Shown piece by piece: positions 12,805-24,740 of a stretch of DNA of 64,000 nucleotides (its first letter is position 1; every line of letters begins with the position of its first letter). Made by a program: the position numbers and the translations under genes. The DNA is from Rostratula benghalensis (taxonomy: Eukaryota; Chordata; Aves; Charadriiformes; Rostratulidae). The stretch is from NCBI GenBank assembly GCA_013399305.1, contig VXAI01000632.1, positions 107,052 through 171,051 on the forward strand, written 5' to 3'. The notes beneath the pieces are model-generated. The model saw only the letters and a program-made list of their open reading frames with translations, did no database searches and was not told where the DNA came from.

Positions 12805-13289
12805 TCAGACATGAACTCCCGAGTACATCATGTGGTCCCCCTGCGTTACCCCAAGAGAGGGAGCATTAACACCATGCCCATAAAGTGTTCTTTTAAGGAA
12901 AGCTGCTGGAGGGATTATGGCGGTGCGGTCAGTCGGTATCCTGGGGTTAGCACGGGAAGGGTGCAAGAGTTGTCCACCAGGGCATGGAGGACTTAAGAAC
13001 TGAGCATCTTCAGCCAACCCAGTAACAGGGAGGGATGGAGCCAGAGTCATGCAGATATTGCTGGCCTGAGGAGCACTACTCAGCGAGCTTCTGGTAGCAG
13101 AACTGGAACTGGAGAGGCGAGAAGGAAGATCAGGTTCTAGTAGCCAAGTCTGGCCGGGTGCAAGTCCACTTTGCTGCTCCTCCTCCTGGGATTTTAAGCA
13201 TTTGCAGCAGCAAATTCCAACGCAGGCACCGCCAACAACAAACGCCACAAAGACAGACCCAACGAGAAGGAACGGCAGGTAGACGGGCA
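12805..13289 (-). CDS. Shisa-family gene, coding exon 2
   Basis: The acceptor reads TATTTTCAG|TGCCC, and the split codon 91 becomes Val in PV-PVYLPF, as in SHISA2 and SHISA3 where the same position precedes the membrane helix. It carries the transmembrane segment and the whole cytosolic tail, ending MMYSGVHV and a stop at 12805-12807. Confidence 0.92.
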
Positions 13290-14315
13290 CTGAAAATATA
13301 AGAGTGACAATCCCAGGTTAGATTCTCTTCTCCATCCCTTAATGTGCACCAGGGAGCAGGACAGAGCACTTTTACTCTCGACTCTTCTCTCGCTGTGGCA
13401 AAATTAGGAACTGGTCATTGCCCCAACAGGCTCATTTGCAAAAGTCTGAATGAAGTACAAAGGGTTGGACCAGTCCATCCTACAGCATCTGCCATTAATA
13501 CCCATGCAAGAGCTGTGCCAGGACCCAAATGTCACAGCTACTGTCACCTCTGTGTGATTCAGTAGAAATTCAGGCTTGTAACCGAGTTTCACAGCGAGCA
13601 CCTAGCCGGTTGTTGCGTTGCCAGTGGAATCTGGGCTTGAGGACTAACTGCACTTTTACAAGGCAGAACTTACTAACACGTTACTTGGAAGCATCCTCAT
13701 GCACTAGCAGAACAGGTTGGCAATGCACATGTTCCACCAGGGATAGAAACATCAGAGGTGTCACCACGTTATTTTGTTAGTACTTTAAAGCCTTTTTTAA
13801 GAGCAGGACTGACAGAAAAGTCCTTGGAGTAAAGTTCTTTGCTCTTCCCAGTGAAGGGAATTGAGTGGCTCTGGCCATAATAAACACCGTGCCAGGACTG
13901 CACACCTTCTCCTGCAATGGTTACAGCTCTAGAGGGCAGAGAAAAGAGGAAGGAGCTGGCTGATGCCACCAAGGGAAGGTGGTTAAAGGGGACACAAAGA
14001 AGAAAGCACATCTGTTATGTCTTCTGGAGGCACAGGAAGCTTACCTGGCACTGGAGGCCTGGGGCTGGGCTGCTGGTAGTCACTGGGGCAGCGGCCCTGG
14101 TCCAGGCGGGCCTCTCTGGACGAGCAGCAGTAGCGCAGGCTGCAGGTGCCACAGCACAGAGTGGCCTCCGGGCCATCGTAGCGCTCGGGGCACTGGAAAC
14201 CACGGTGCCAGCGCTGGAGGCTGCCAGCCCAGCCGTGACAGTACTCCCCTGCCTGCCCAGGGGTGGGTGGCAGGGCCACTAGCAGCACTAGGGCACAGAG
14301 AGACCTCCGGGCCAT
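12805..14315 (-). CDS. Shisa-family membrane protein (SHISA2/SHISA3 type), whole coding span
   Basis: Two coding exons, 14315-14045 and 13289-12805 on the minus strand, join to 251 residues. The start sits in a strong Kozak context (GAGCCACCATGGCC). Residues 1-22 form a signal peptide (LCALVLLVALPP core). Residues 23-76 are the Shisa cysteine-rich domain, opening GEYCHGW and containing GFQCPERYDG, LCCGTCSLRYCCSS and ARLDQGRC, nearly identical in pattern to SHISA2. A transmembrane helix follows at about 94-116 (VYLPFLLVGSVFVAFVVGG), then a juxtamembrane cysteine cluster (CCCKCLK), a Ser-rich cytosolic tail and the C-terminal GVHV, a possible class II PDZ ligand. Family knowledge: Shisa proteins retain Frizzled and FGF receptors in the ER. 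Length is close to SHISA3 (about 238) and SHISA2 (about 295). Which paralogue it is cannot be settled by eye; its position beside MTMR8 is neither the SHISA2 nor the SHISA3 locus. Confidence 0.93.
14045..14315 (-). CDS. Shisa-family gene, coding exon 1
   Basis: This exon encodes residues 1-90 plus the first base of codon 91: signal peptide and cysteine-rich domain. The donor on the minus strand reads CCAG|GTAAGC. The exon ends in phase 1, matching exon 2. Confidence 0.93.
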
Positions 14316-17300
14316 GGTGGCTCACGCAGGGGTCTCACCTCTAGCCACTTGGCCCTTTTTGTCACCCTTATTTTGCTAAAGGCAAAGCCCCCACCACCCC
14401 TGGCAGCGGCAGAGCGTGATGCTGCCCTGCCGACCACCAAAGCACTGCCTAAGCTCCTGTTTCAGCAGGTTTTATCTCTGGGCCTGTGACCTGCCTCTAA
14501 TCCCCTCTCTTTACAGCAACAAAGAAGGAGCCACTAATTGAAAACCATTTGCAGCTACTCCAGCTCCACATTCCCTCATTTCTCTCCTTCATTCCAGCAG
14601 GGAGCAGCCACTGGTTCCTGCTGGAGATGGCACTCAGGGTTGCTGGAGATGGCATTTCCCCTGGCAGGGATGGTCCTCAGCAAGGCTAAGGGGATGCTGA
14701 AAGCCCAGGGCTGCCCTGGTACCAAACCTTCATTTCTTCACGGACCTGGGAGCAGCTGAAGTGTTAGAGGTGAGCAGCTGGTGACAAGTGAGAAATCAGA
14801 TTTCCAGAGCAGAAAGAACATACAGGGATAACCAGCCTCTAGCAGGCTCCAAAGTGTAATGGGTACAAGCTGGTAAGAAGGTAATACTTATCTTGTTTAA
14901 CAGGCATCATCGATTACATCAGTACAAAGAAGAAGCTGCTAATCTGAGCATGTAGGAAAAATTAATTTTGAAAGCTCGCAATTGGTCTAATTCTGTCTAC
15001 GTGGTTGAAAACCTAGACCCTGAAAGTTGTAAAGGGTGCTTTGCACTTCTGCTTTCCCTACACACTGTGCAATCCATGAATTAAAAAGAATAATTTCTGG
15101 GGAGAAATGCCTATTTTCAGATCTTAGACAAGTTTCACCTACGCAGGAAAGCCCTACAGTGTTCCACAGCAGCACGTAGTGGCAGTGACCTCTTCATCCT
15201 TGGACTTAAAATAAAATTTGTGATCTTTCTTAGTCCCCTCACAAATCTCACTACCTGCTGGATTAACAGGGTCCACGGCCGAAGCCTCATTAGCCCGTGC
15301 TTAACTGCAGGGAGGAAGACAAGCATTGCTAATTGAGCACCCTGAAAAGCAAGGGATTGGGGCAGGCTCCTGGGGACCAATGTCCTGCACAAAAGCTGGT
15401 TCCTGCATATTTTTTTAGGATTGCATTGACTGCAGAGGGAGACTCTCCCATGGTGCAAACTTAGAGAAACATTTGCACAAAATTATCTCCTTTCTGATGA
15501 TTTTGTTTGTTTGTTTTAATATTAGAAAACAGCTTGTACATTTATGCGTTATTAACTATATTTTGTAGTTTGAGTTGAGTCATGTTTCAGACTGCCAAAG
15601 ACATCAGTCACCTTTCCTCTATCACTTTTTTCTTGGCTTTTTGGCAAGCACGGTTAAAGAGATCCTTGGATTCAGAAATGTTAAATGAAATCTCTGCTTG
15701 GAACTAGAAACCTTTCCAAATCCTGCTCAGCACATTCAGATGCATTTTCTCCTGCTGCATTTCAGCTCTGCAAGTGGAAGGTTGGCTGGTGGCGTAGGAT
15801 ATAATCCTATAAATCCATGGGCACGATCGAGAAAACACTGAGCAGCCCCGACACCCTTTAAAAGACAGCCAGAGGTGAGGGATGCGCTGTCTTGGATTGG
15901 ATTCTCAAAGCGCTTTAAATCCCAAACTGTATTTGCCTCGAGGCAGGTTCCAGTTTATCCACACACATTCAACCTCAGCAGGGTTAGGCCAGGCTAAATA
16001 CTAACTTTTGTTATTTGTTGTTGGGGGAAAAGCGGCCTCAGACAGGTTTTAAGCACGTGCTTAGCGCTTTGCAGAGTTCCCCATAACAAAATGGGCCTCG
16101 GGCAAGATAACGGGATGCAATTATTTCCTCCCCTCTTGCACGAAAAGAGTATAAAGACACCTGCTAGGCCAGGTATTCAGATGCTAAGAAATGCAGAAAG
16201 CTGTTCGTTGCATTAACACTTTGAATGAGGGCTGCCCTTACACCATTTCCTCTCCTCGCAGGGGTGATCTCTTGGAAATTAAATGCAGAGTTCCTATCCA
16301 GGGCCTGGGGGAGTGGGCGGTGGTGGAACTGGTTTCCTGATTCACAATCTCTCCTCTTCATTTTGCCCTAGGCCGTTGTGTGCTGTGACGTCCTGCTCAC
16401 CGCTGCAGAAGGAAACAAATTAAATTGTAAATAAATAAAAACTGTATGTGCTTATATAACTTGTGACCCGCTTCCAGTCGTGCGAGGATCCAAAGGGCTG
16501 TGTGGCTGTATTTGGATGCTGGTTGTGAACTACAAGAGGAATTCATGAGTAAGTTTCTGTTCTAATCCACCCTCAGTTTTCTTAGCCTTTCACCTGCCGT
16601 GGTGAAATTTCTCATGCTTTTTCTTTGCCAGAGCTGGGGAAGTTTTAAAGAAAAGCAATCCAGCCAATTTTGCATGAGAGGCCAGTGATGATGGTTTCCT
16701 ATTATTAACAACAACAAGCTTGTTACCTTTTCTGAGTATCCCTGCAGCCAAAACAGCTTGAGCTTTGAATTTACAAGTTACCATGGAAATAGCCCTTGGA
16801 GAGAGGTCTTTTTTGTCCATGTGAGGGTTGTTTATCTTCTTTAGGGAAACGTACGCGCCCCCTCGTGAATTTTAGGTTTGCAGCAAGATTCCTGTTATTG
16901 GAAGCACAAAGCACAAAATGGAAACTTCCTGACTTGCAGCTGCTTTCCCTTCCCTGCAGTTCCAGTGCTCAGTTTTCTTTCGTGATGTGGTACCAGTCTC
17001 CTTATTGAGAAAATAGCTCTGGGCTTGCCTGGGCTTCATTTGTCCTGGAAATGCTCTGGCCAGGTTTTAGGTGAAAATGGAGAATCAACAGCATTAGCAT
17101 CTGCGAAAACGTCCCCTGGCTCTGCAGGAGGAAACAAGCAGGCCATTAAGCTTATTAGTTTAAAAAGGGACAAAACCTCTGCATGTTTTACATAGAAGCC
17201 ACTCCTGTCGGTGGGTTTTAGATCTGTGTGTGCCTGTGAGCTGTCCCCCACTGACCTAGGGCGTTACTTCATCAACAGGAGTGGAGAAGGTGAGGGTGAT

Positions 17301-18210
17301 GGCAGAGCAGGACATGGACGAAAAAGGCACCACCACTCTCTTTGATCTGTATGTACCATTACAACAGCTGTTGTGCACCCCTGGAACATTCCCACCTGAA
17401 CCAGGGACTTGCCTAGTCCCAAAAATGGAGCCTATATTTTACATTCTCGTTTTCTACGTTGTGACTTCTTTAAAAATAAACCCAAAAGTCCATGCTGTTC
17501 ATCCTCCTCAGCAAAGAGAATGGGACAGAGGTGACTCACATCAGTGGATTTTACACCATTAGTCCTTTTTTTTTTTGGAGGGGGTGCAGGGGGCATTATT
17601 TTTTGACCGAACCAGCAATTTCCAACAGACTTCAGTAAAAACAGACTTTGACAGTCCCCTTCATTCCTGGTGATTTTCCTTCTTTCCTTCTCCCAACTAC
17701 ATGTCTGTTTTCACCTTCCTGACAAGCCAGCCTCATTTCTGCACTTTTTTACCCCAGGAGGGAGGAAAATTCGTTTTTCATGTGTTCCCTGCTGGGCTCT
17801 TCCCTCTCTCATGAGCCCCCTCTTGATGGCAGCAAAAAGCTGGACGCTCCCATAGCCCTCCTCACCTGAAACGACAAACCACCTATTACAAGGGGTTACT
17901 GGAGAAGAGAATGACAGACCTTATTGAGATGGTGATTTCCTGAGGTGTGCTTTTTTTTGAAGGGTTGTTCAGCCTGAATGCTCTTGATTGTTCATACACA
18001 ATAGGTTTGATTTGCAGGAGGGGAGGGTTCCTCCTCCCTTCCCCGGGAGCCAGCGGGAGCTGCCGGAGCTCTCTCCGGGTAACGATGGGCCCCGGCGGTG
18101 CCGAACGGCGCTGCCCTCGCAGCTGGAGCCTGAGAATCACAGCAAGGGCTGAGCCAAACTTTGCATTGCCAATTCCAATCACAGTGCGTTTGGAGTTCAA
18201 ACAAGCCTGG

Positions 18211-18345
18211 ATTATTATTATTATTATTTTAGTTAGTTAGTTAGTTGTAAGTTTTCTTTTTTGTTTGTTTGTTTGGTTTTGGTTTGGTTTGGATTTTTGT
18301 TTGGGTTGGGTTGGGTTTTTGGTTTTGTTTTTTTTTTTTGTTTGA
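18211..18345 (+). repeat. Composite low-complexity tract
   Basis: (ATT)n at 18211-18228 passes into (TTAG)n at 18229-18246, then TTTG and TTTGG runs and a TTGGGTTGGGTTGGG segment (18301-18315), ending in a T tract. It looks like stepwise decay of one microsatellite into neighbouring motifs. Confidence 0.85.
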
Positions 18346-18511
18346 GACACAGCCGCTTCAGAGTTTAGAGGATTAGGAGGTTGAAATGCTGGAAATCTCA
18401 CAGGAAAACCTGCTCTTAAAATCTCCAGCTCTGAATTGGACGAGTGTCTGACCCCTTGGGCTCTTATTATTTTCTGTTGGGTTGTTCTGCAGTAGGCATT
18501 TTCTGGCTGAG

Positions 18512-18662
18512 TATAAAAGGCTGCTATCAGAGGCTCGGCATTTCTATCTGAGCTGAAGTCAAGTCACCGAGAAGTATCATGACAGCTTGAATCATCCTTC
18601 ATAAGCTTAACTCAAAGTCTTTGCGGTCATCTGGGTTCACCAGAGCGTGGCCAAGCGTAAGT
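18512..18662 (+). promoter_or_regulatory. Candidate TATA promoter with first exon and splice donor
   Basis: A consensus TATAAAAG (18512-18519) is followed, after about 110 nt of presumed exon, by a GCGTAAGT splice donor (GT at 18657-18658). A plus-strand transcript starting near 18543 is therefore possible. A plausible acceptor, TATTTCTATAG, lies at about 19389, and an AATAAA lies near 20240. There is no coding content, so the product would be non-coding. Each element could occur by chance. Confidence 0.25.
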
Positions 18663-19971
18663 CCTGACAGGGTGTCTGTGGAGTTTCATTTGTATTTCTC
18701 TGTGTGTATTACCCAACTCTCAGTCAAGGAAACTCTACAAGGTGCTATGTAAAATAATACAAAAATAGTTTGTTCACTAATTTACTAGTAATTTTCTTCT
18801 GAGCCATTAGTGGGACTTTGGAGGTCAGGTTCCTTGTGAGCTACATTGGTCATGTATTGCAGAACACGCCTTTGAGGAAGAGATAACTTCTTGAATATTG
18901 AGTTACAAGGACCTTCACTCAAACAGGACAAGGGAAAGTGTAAAAACCCCTGAATTTTAACAAGCTGGAATCTTTCTGTGGGCCAGCAGGGAATCGGAAC
19001 TAATATTTTCATAGCAATTGAGAGATGGTAGAAAAGTTGAAGACTAGTCAGGAAAATTTGGGAAACCGGTTGAGGAAAATGCTGTGATGATGCTGAAAAT
19101 AAAGAAAAGAAACTTCTGCTCAATAGGAAAGAGAAAAAGGAGTCAGCAGGGAAGACTCGAAGAGAGGGGTGAGCAGACAGAATAGGGTTATATTTATCAA
19201 GGTGATAACCATAACAATATGTTGAAAGTCTGGCAGTGCTTCTCCTAAGAACACTTGAAACACTGAAGATAAAGACAAGAAAATTACTAGATAATTTCAT
19301 GCAGGAACACATCCTTCACAGTTATTTAAAAGAAGATGGGGTAAGGTAGATGCCTTTCTAAATCACTTTCCTTTTTGTATTTCTATAGGAGCAAAGTGAT
19401 GCAGTAAATGGAGGTTTGGGACCCAATAGCTGTAAGTTCCAGGTTTCTGTCAGTCCCACAGAAAGACAGACAGACAGACACACAGAAAACATGCAAACCA
19501 GCAAAGAAGCAATCCCTTTATAAACACCAGGTCACCTAAGGCTTTTCAGAAGATAATTAAGGTGCATGATGACTGACCCAGAACAGGTCAGTCCCAGTAG
19601 GCTCTGTATTGGGGATTAAATTAAGCAGTGATTTAGACGTCCCTCACAAGAACTCATTCTTCTGTTTCTTGGTACAAGCCTTCATAGTGCTTTCTGGCTC
19701 CTGCTTGTTTCTTTCTTGAAATTACTTTGATGTCTCTTGTGATTGTCTCTCTTGACACTTTCTTACATTCCGCAGACACAGGTTGCGATCTGCCTGGCAG
19801 TTCTGCAATTGCTCTGACACTTGAGAGAAACCTTCTATGCCATCAGTCCCTTAGCCCTGCTTTGAATTTGCTGGCAGACCATGTGCCACTCATCCCTGCG
19901 CTCTGGAATTGGCTTTATCTTCCCTGGCTTGTGGTTTGGGGACCACCTGTCAGAATCCCGCATTTTAATCC

Positions 19972-19996
19972 TTTTTTTTTTTTTTTTTTTTTTTTT
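19972..19996 (+). repeat. T25 homopolymer
   Basis: Uninterrupted run of 25 T. It is not preceded by a recognisable retroelement body, so I treat it as a simple repeat. Confidence 0.95.
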
Positions 19997-22900
19997 GTCC
20001 TCATGTGGAAACTGGCCAAATTCATCCTGCTGCAGCACAACAGTGTGGATGGCTCAGTGTCAACCATGAAACTGTGCCTCGAGGAAGAAGGGCAGACCCC
20101 AGAGAGCATGGGCTGCTGAGCCCCCTGCCTCCAGGCTATTTATCTGGATTTCTGGCAGAACGATGTGTGAACAAACCCTGTGCAGCTGAATGTTGGTTGC
20201 TGCTTCAGTTTCAGATTAGAGCTCCTCTGTGCAGACTGTAATAAAAGCAGAATTCAACAGGGTATGTGATATAATGTTGGATCTGAGGCCATTCTGTGCA
20301 TTCCCCTCCGTGACCTACGGGATGAATTTGGCCCTAGATGTCTAAACTGTCCTGACAGCACCTGTGTGAGGACAAACCAGTGAGTTCTGCTCGGTGTGGA
20401 CTGACTGGGGAAGGAAGGCAGTGGGGAAGGGCACTGAACCACAAGCACTGGCCTGTACAGTAAAACTGGCCACCTGACATTCAGGCAAGGGGAAATATGT
20501 GAAGAAGATAAATAGTAAATCAAACTGTTGCCCTCACAGAACCCACACCTTTCTAGAAATTTAGAAAAGTTCCATTTACTTAGTATTTTTACTGTTTTAC
20601 ATCTCTGCTCCATGGCCATTAAAATAAGAGCCTCTCTGAACAATTCCTGAGTAGAAATGTAAGCAAAGTGGCCACATTTAGTGATCTTCCTACACCCAGG
20701 GAACAAGAGAAAATGTTGGAGATGCAGCGTGTCCTCCCTGCCCCATTCATTACCACGAGGTTCAGATCATTTAAGGAGGCACTGGTATTTCTGGATACTT
20801 AATCAAAGCCAAACCTCAAGGTGAACCTCTGAACCTCTTTCAGCTTGACCATTACTTCTTCTAAAGGATGTTTTAATTTTCATCTAATGCCAAGAAAAGT
20901 CTTTCATTCTCCCCAGCTGGCACCAGAGATAAGGGACTAAATCCCCCAGACATTAAAACATCGAACATTTCTGTCATATGTTACTTTGGTCTCCTGCTCA
21001 CAGTCTTTTTTTGTTCTTCACAGCTGATCTCAGATATAATGCAAAATAACCAGTGAACACAAAAAAAGGCTAGCCATTTAAAGCGTGGCTTTGAAGTTTA
21101 GTCTGGATTCTGGGCTGTGCCCTTCATTTCCCAGCCATCCGAGAGCTGTCTGTCCTGAAGGGTTAACCCAGGTTGTCAGGGCAGATCTCCACAGGCTCAT
21201 CTCTTATGCCAGGGAATACTCTCAGCACAGACCAGGAATGGGTTGTGGGTTACAAAACTCCACTTTCATTGAGATATCTGATGGCTGATCCTTTTGCCCC
21301 AAATAAGCTAATAAATACCAGGATAGGCTCATTCACATCGTGGCTTTGAGTAACTGTTCCAGTCCATACCACCCCTGGCTCAATATCTCTTATTTCTTTC
21401 CCCATTAACTTCCTGTAGCCCTCCAACTCTGAAAACTATCTGTCATTGAGCCTCTCAGCATGCTCATACAGTGATTTTAGCACTTGCCCAGGGCCAGTCC
21501 CATGCCCTGTCCCTGCTCCCAACTCCTGACTGCCCACAACGTGCTCCTCAAACAACAGTACTGTTGGTGGGGTTTCATCACACAACAGAGAAATAACAGA
21601 ATCATAGAGACCTCACAGAGATCTCTTCTTGGTGTTAGAGATGATGATGAATGAAGTGCTACCAGGGGGAATGAATGTGGCAAGCAGTCCTTCGTGATGG
21701 AAGTCTCCTTATCCAGGAGCCAGCAGCCAGAGCTAGAGGTTGCTGCAGCTTTCTTCAAAATCAAGCCCTGCAGAAGACCGCTCTTCAGCAGGTATCTTTG
21801 CACCCTGAGTGAGTTGTGCATCAATTGCCACCATAACCAATAATGCTTCTGCACGCTCTGAGGAGATACTAGACCTTGGTTGGTTGCAGAACTAGTAACA
21901 CTCTTATCTCTCCCAGGACACAACCCAGCACAACATCATGGTACACAGGACAGGTCCAACTGGGGCTTGGCACTTCAGTGGACAGACCAGCAACAACATG
22001 GCAGAAGCCTGATAAGATATAGCTCTTCCCTCACAGAACACAATTCTGACTTTGTGTCTGAGCAATCAAGTCCTTCCTGTGCTCTCTTCCACCAGAGGGT
22101 GCCAGCGATTGAGAAACCTCCGGCCTTGGCAGCCCCTTCCAAGGTTGCAGAGACCCCTCTGCTCCCCAGGAACACTAAGGAAAGAGCAGGATACACACAG
22201 CGGATAACATTTGCATTTGCTTTTACCTCCCTCCTTGGAAGGAGAACTACTGTATGTTGGCAGAGTTCAACAGAGCTGGCCATAAAGCCCTAGCAAAGGC
22301 ATGAAGGTAATTGGAGAGAAAGAGCCCCAATTTCTGTTCTAGCCATGGTTGTGCCTTTCCTGGGAGAGGTGAGAAGGGAAGTGCTTTGACCCTATGGTAT
22401 TTTCAGAATGCCCAGCCTGCTTGTAGCCCTTGATCACACTAAAACATCTCGTTGTATTTTTAATCAACATTAAATATTAAGAGTTTCTAAGACCTTTTTC
22501 AACACCCTCTATTCCAACCAGAGGAAAACTTAAAGGGCCAGTTCCTCACCCAAAACAAAACTGTTCAAATTGATTAATCATCATCTGAAGACCTGGCCTA
22601 AAATATTTTATTTCTTTGACAGAGAAGATAAAAAATAGCCTTCCTCCCCCCCTCCCCCCCATTTGCCATATGTGTTCACCTGTCCCATTAGCAGCAACGG
22701 CAAATCTTACTACCTTTTTCTCCTCTTATCCCTCTAGAAAGAGCAAAGCCAGGCAACACCAAGCTGGAGCCTGTTCTGTCTTGCATGATATCAACATACA
22801 TGTTACATGAATTTCAGTTGCAAAACCAGCAGTGCAATTCCCTTGTTTTCTGACCCTGCCATCGATCATAGTCTGGGAGTCCCACTGACAGGAACAAGGC

Positions 22901-24690
22901 TGGATATTTGGAGTAAAGGGGACTATTTGGCCTGTGTGTCTTCAGTAATTATAAGTGCTGGGGCTGAGCGTGCAGAAATAGCTGGGGGGTGAGTCCATCC
23001 CTTGACCTAAGCAAGTGGGATAAGGATGTAGTGACACTTAATGAAAACAAAACTCTCGGGTGAGATTGTATTTGTCTATTTTACAGAGTCACTTGTCACA
23101 GCAGAGTTTCACTTTGGTATTGTAACAAATTCATGAGATCCGCTCTAATGGGAGGCAAAAATAACCCGCTGCATAGACAAGCTGGCGCCAGGAACGGGAA
23201 GACATGGCAGAGACAAGTGGAATTATAAGACTAAAGAACCAGCCTTCAGCTGCTCGAGTGAGGCATATGTTATGTATGAATTAATTTTTTAATCTCAGCT
23301 GGGTGACATTTTCCAAAATGCAGAAGCGCCACCGAACAGAATGACTTGCCATGATTGGCAGCTCCCCAGGAGGGGATATCGCCAGGAAGGGCTGGTGACA
23401 CCTTAGGTCAGGACTACAAAGCGCTGTTGAGCCTCAGGAGTGAAATAAGGGCTGGTGCAAGTCAGGGTTGAGTTTGCAGAACTGCGTGGGAGCAGGTTGT
23501 GCTCTGCCTCTGACACAGAGCGTGTTCTGAACACGCTGCTAAAAACCACCGCTGGCATTTCTGACACAAACAACACGGCTGTGAAACCTCCCCTCCGCCA
23601 GTTTCTCATTCGACTCAGGCAGCTTTTAGCTTTACTAATTGAAACACACAATTGATCACACAATTGATCATCTGTCTCACAACACAAACTCAGGGTGGAC
23701 CTCACCAATTGGCTTTATTCTCTCTGTATGACCCAGAAGCCAGATGCAGAGAGATGTCCCGTCTATTTTAGAGCTGATAGAGCGGCTCCTGTTCTATCTC
23801 CAGCTGTTGGTGAGTGGCTGGCACTCCCCTGGGCGCTGTCACCCTTACAGGTCACTGAAATAATTCCAGCAGCCTTTGGGAGCCTGAAATAATGCCAGGA
23901 ACCTCTGGAGAAGTGGCTGCTGTAGCCCAGCCCCGATGTGAGATATAGCCCAGGATCAGGAAGCTGATCCTCCACGCACATCCATCCTTGGCCACTGCAG
24001 AGGGGAGAGGGTTCAGGAAAATAAAACCGTAATAAAATCCAACTAACTTCAAACAAAAGTGATCTGGTAGAACATCATTCCAGCACAGGACTGTTTCCCA
24101 TGGCATGCTGCCTCATGCTCTGCTCGTAATCCCCAGTATGATAGGTGAAGTTTGAGACACGTAGTGACTGAGAAAAATTGCTGGTTGTCAGAACATCAGC
24201 AGCCAAGACAACGGCTATGTTTCCTGACTTCCAAATTGCAATATAATCTTAGTTATTGGTAAATCCAGTGTTGTCCAACCTGATACTCTCTGTGGGAGCA
24301 GAGCTAACGGCCGGCAACTTAGCTTCATGCCGCTCATGCATATTAAACCATCAGTGTAACACACTGATGGATCGCTGCACTAGTTTTTTGAAGAACTGAT
24401 TTTCTTCCTCTGTGTCTTTAAATTGCTCTGGTTTGAGGTCTTATAGCCATCAACAGATAAAACCCACAAACGTGCATATTAGAAAATAAAGATATAATAG
24501 GAGAGTACAAGGAGATTAAGAAATAATTCACATGAATGGAAATTATAGAATTACTAAAGGGAATGTCAGCTTTAGGATTCTGAGGTTCAGCGGGAAGGCT
24601 AATCTTATGGAAACTTGCCTTCCCCTTGCATCTCTCCAGCCTTTCTAATGTTGGTAATTATTATATTTACCTTAACTGAAGTTAGACTTC

Positions 24691-24740
24691 CCTCAAGCAG
24701 GAGGTTGGACTAGGTGACCTGCAGAGGTGCCTTCCAATTC
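24691..24740 (+). repeat. CR1 3'-terminal scrap
   Basis: AGGAGGTTGGACTAGGTGACC followed by GCAGAGGTGCCTTCCAA matches the last segment of CR1, but without the terminal octamer repeats. Only about 50 bp survive. Confidence 0.65.

Noticed and set aside
18785..19312. 175-codon minus-strand open frame
   Set aside because: Composition is Ser/Phe/Leu-biased as expected from the complement of a purine-rich strand; no domain or splice support.
21590..21620. CR1-tail-like ACAGAATCATAGAG, and a similar AGAATCACAGAATG near 43,549
   Set aside because: Only about 14 bp match in each place, too short to call a CR1 remnant.
21477..21923. 148-codon minus-strand open frame
   Set aside because: No family resemblance and low-quality composition; another open frame overlaps it.
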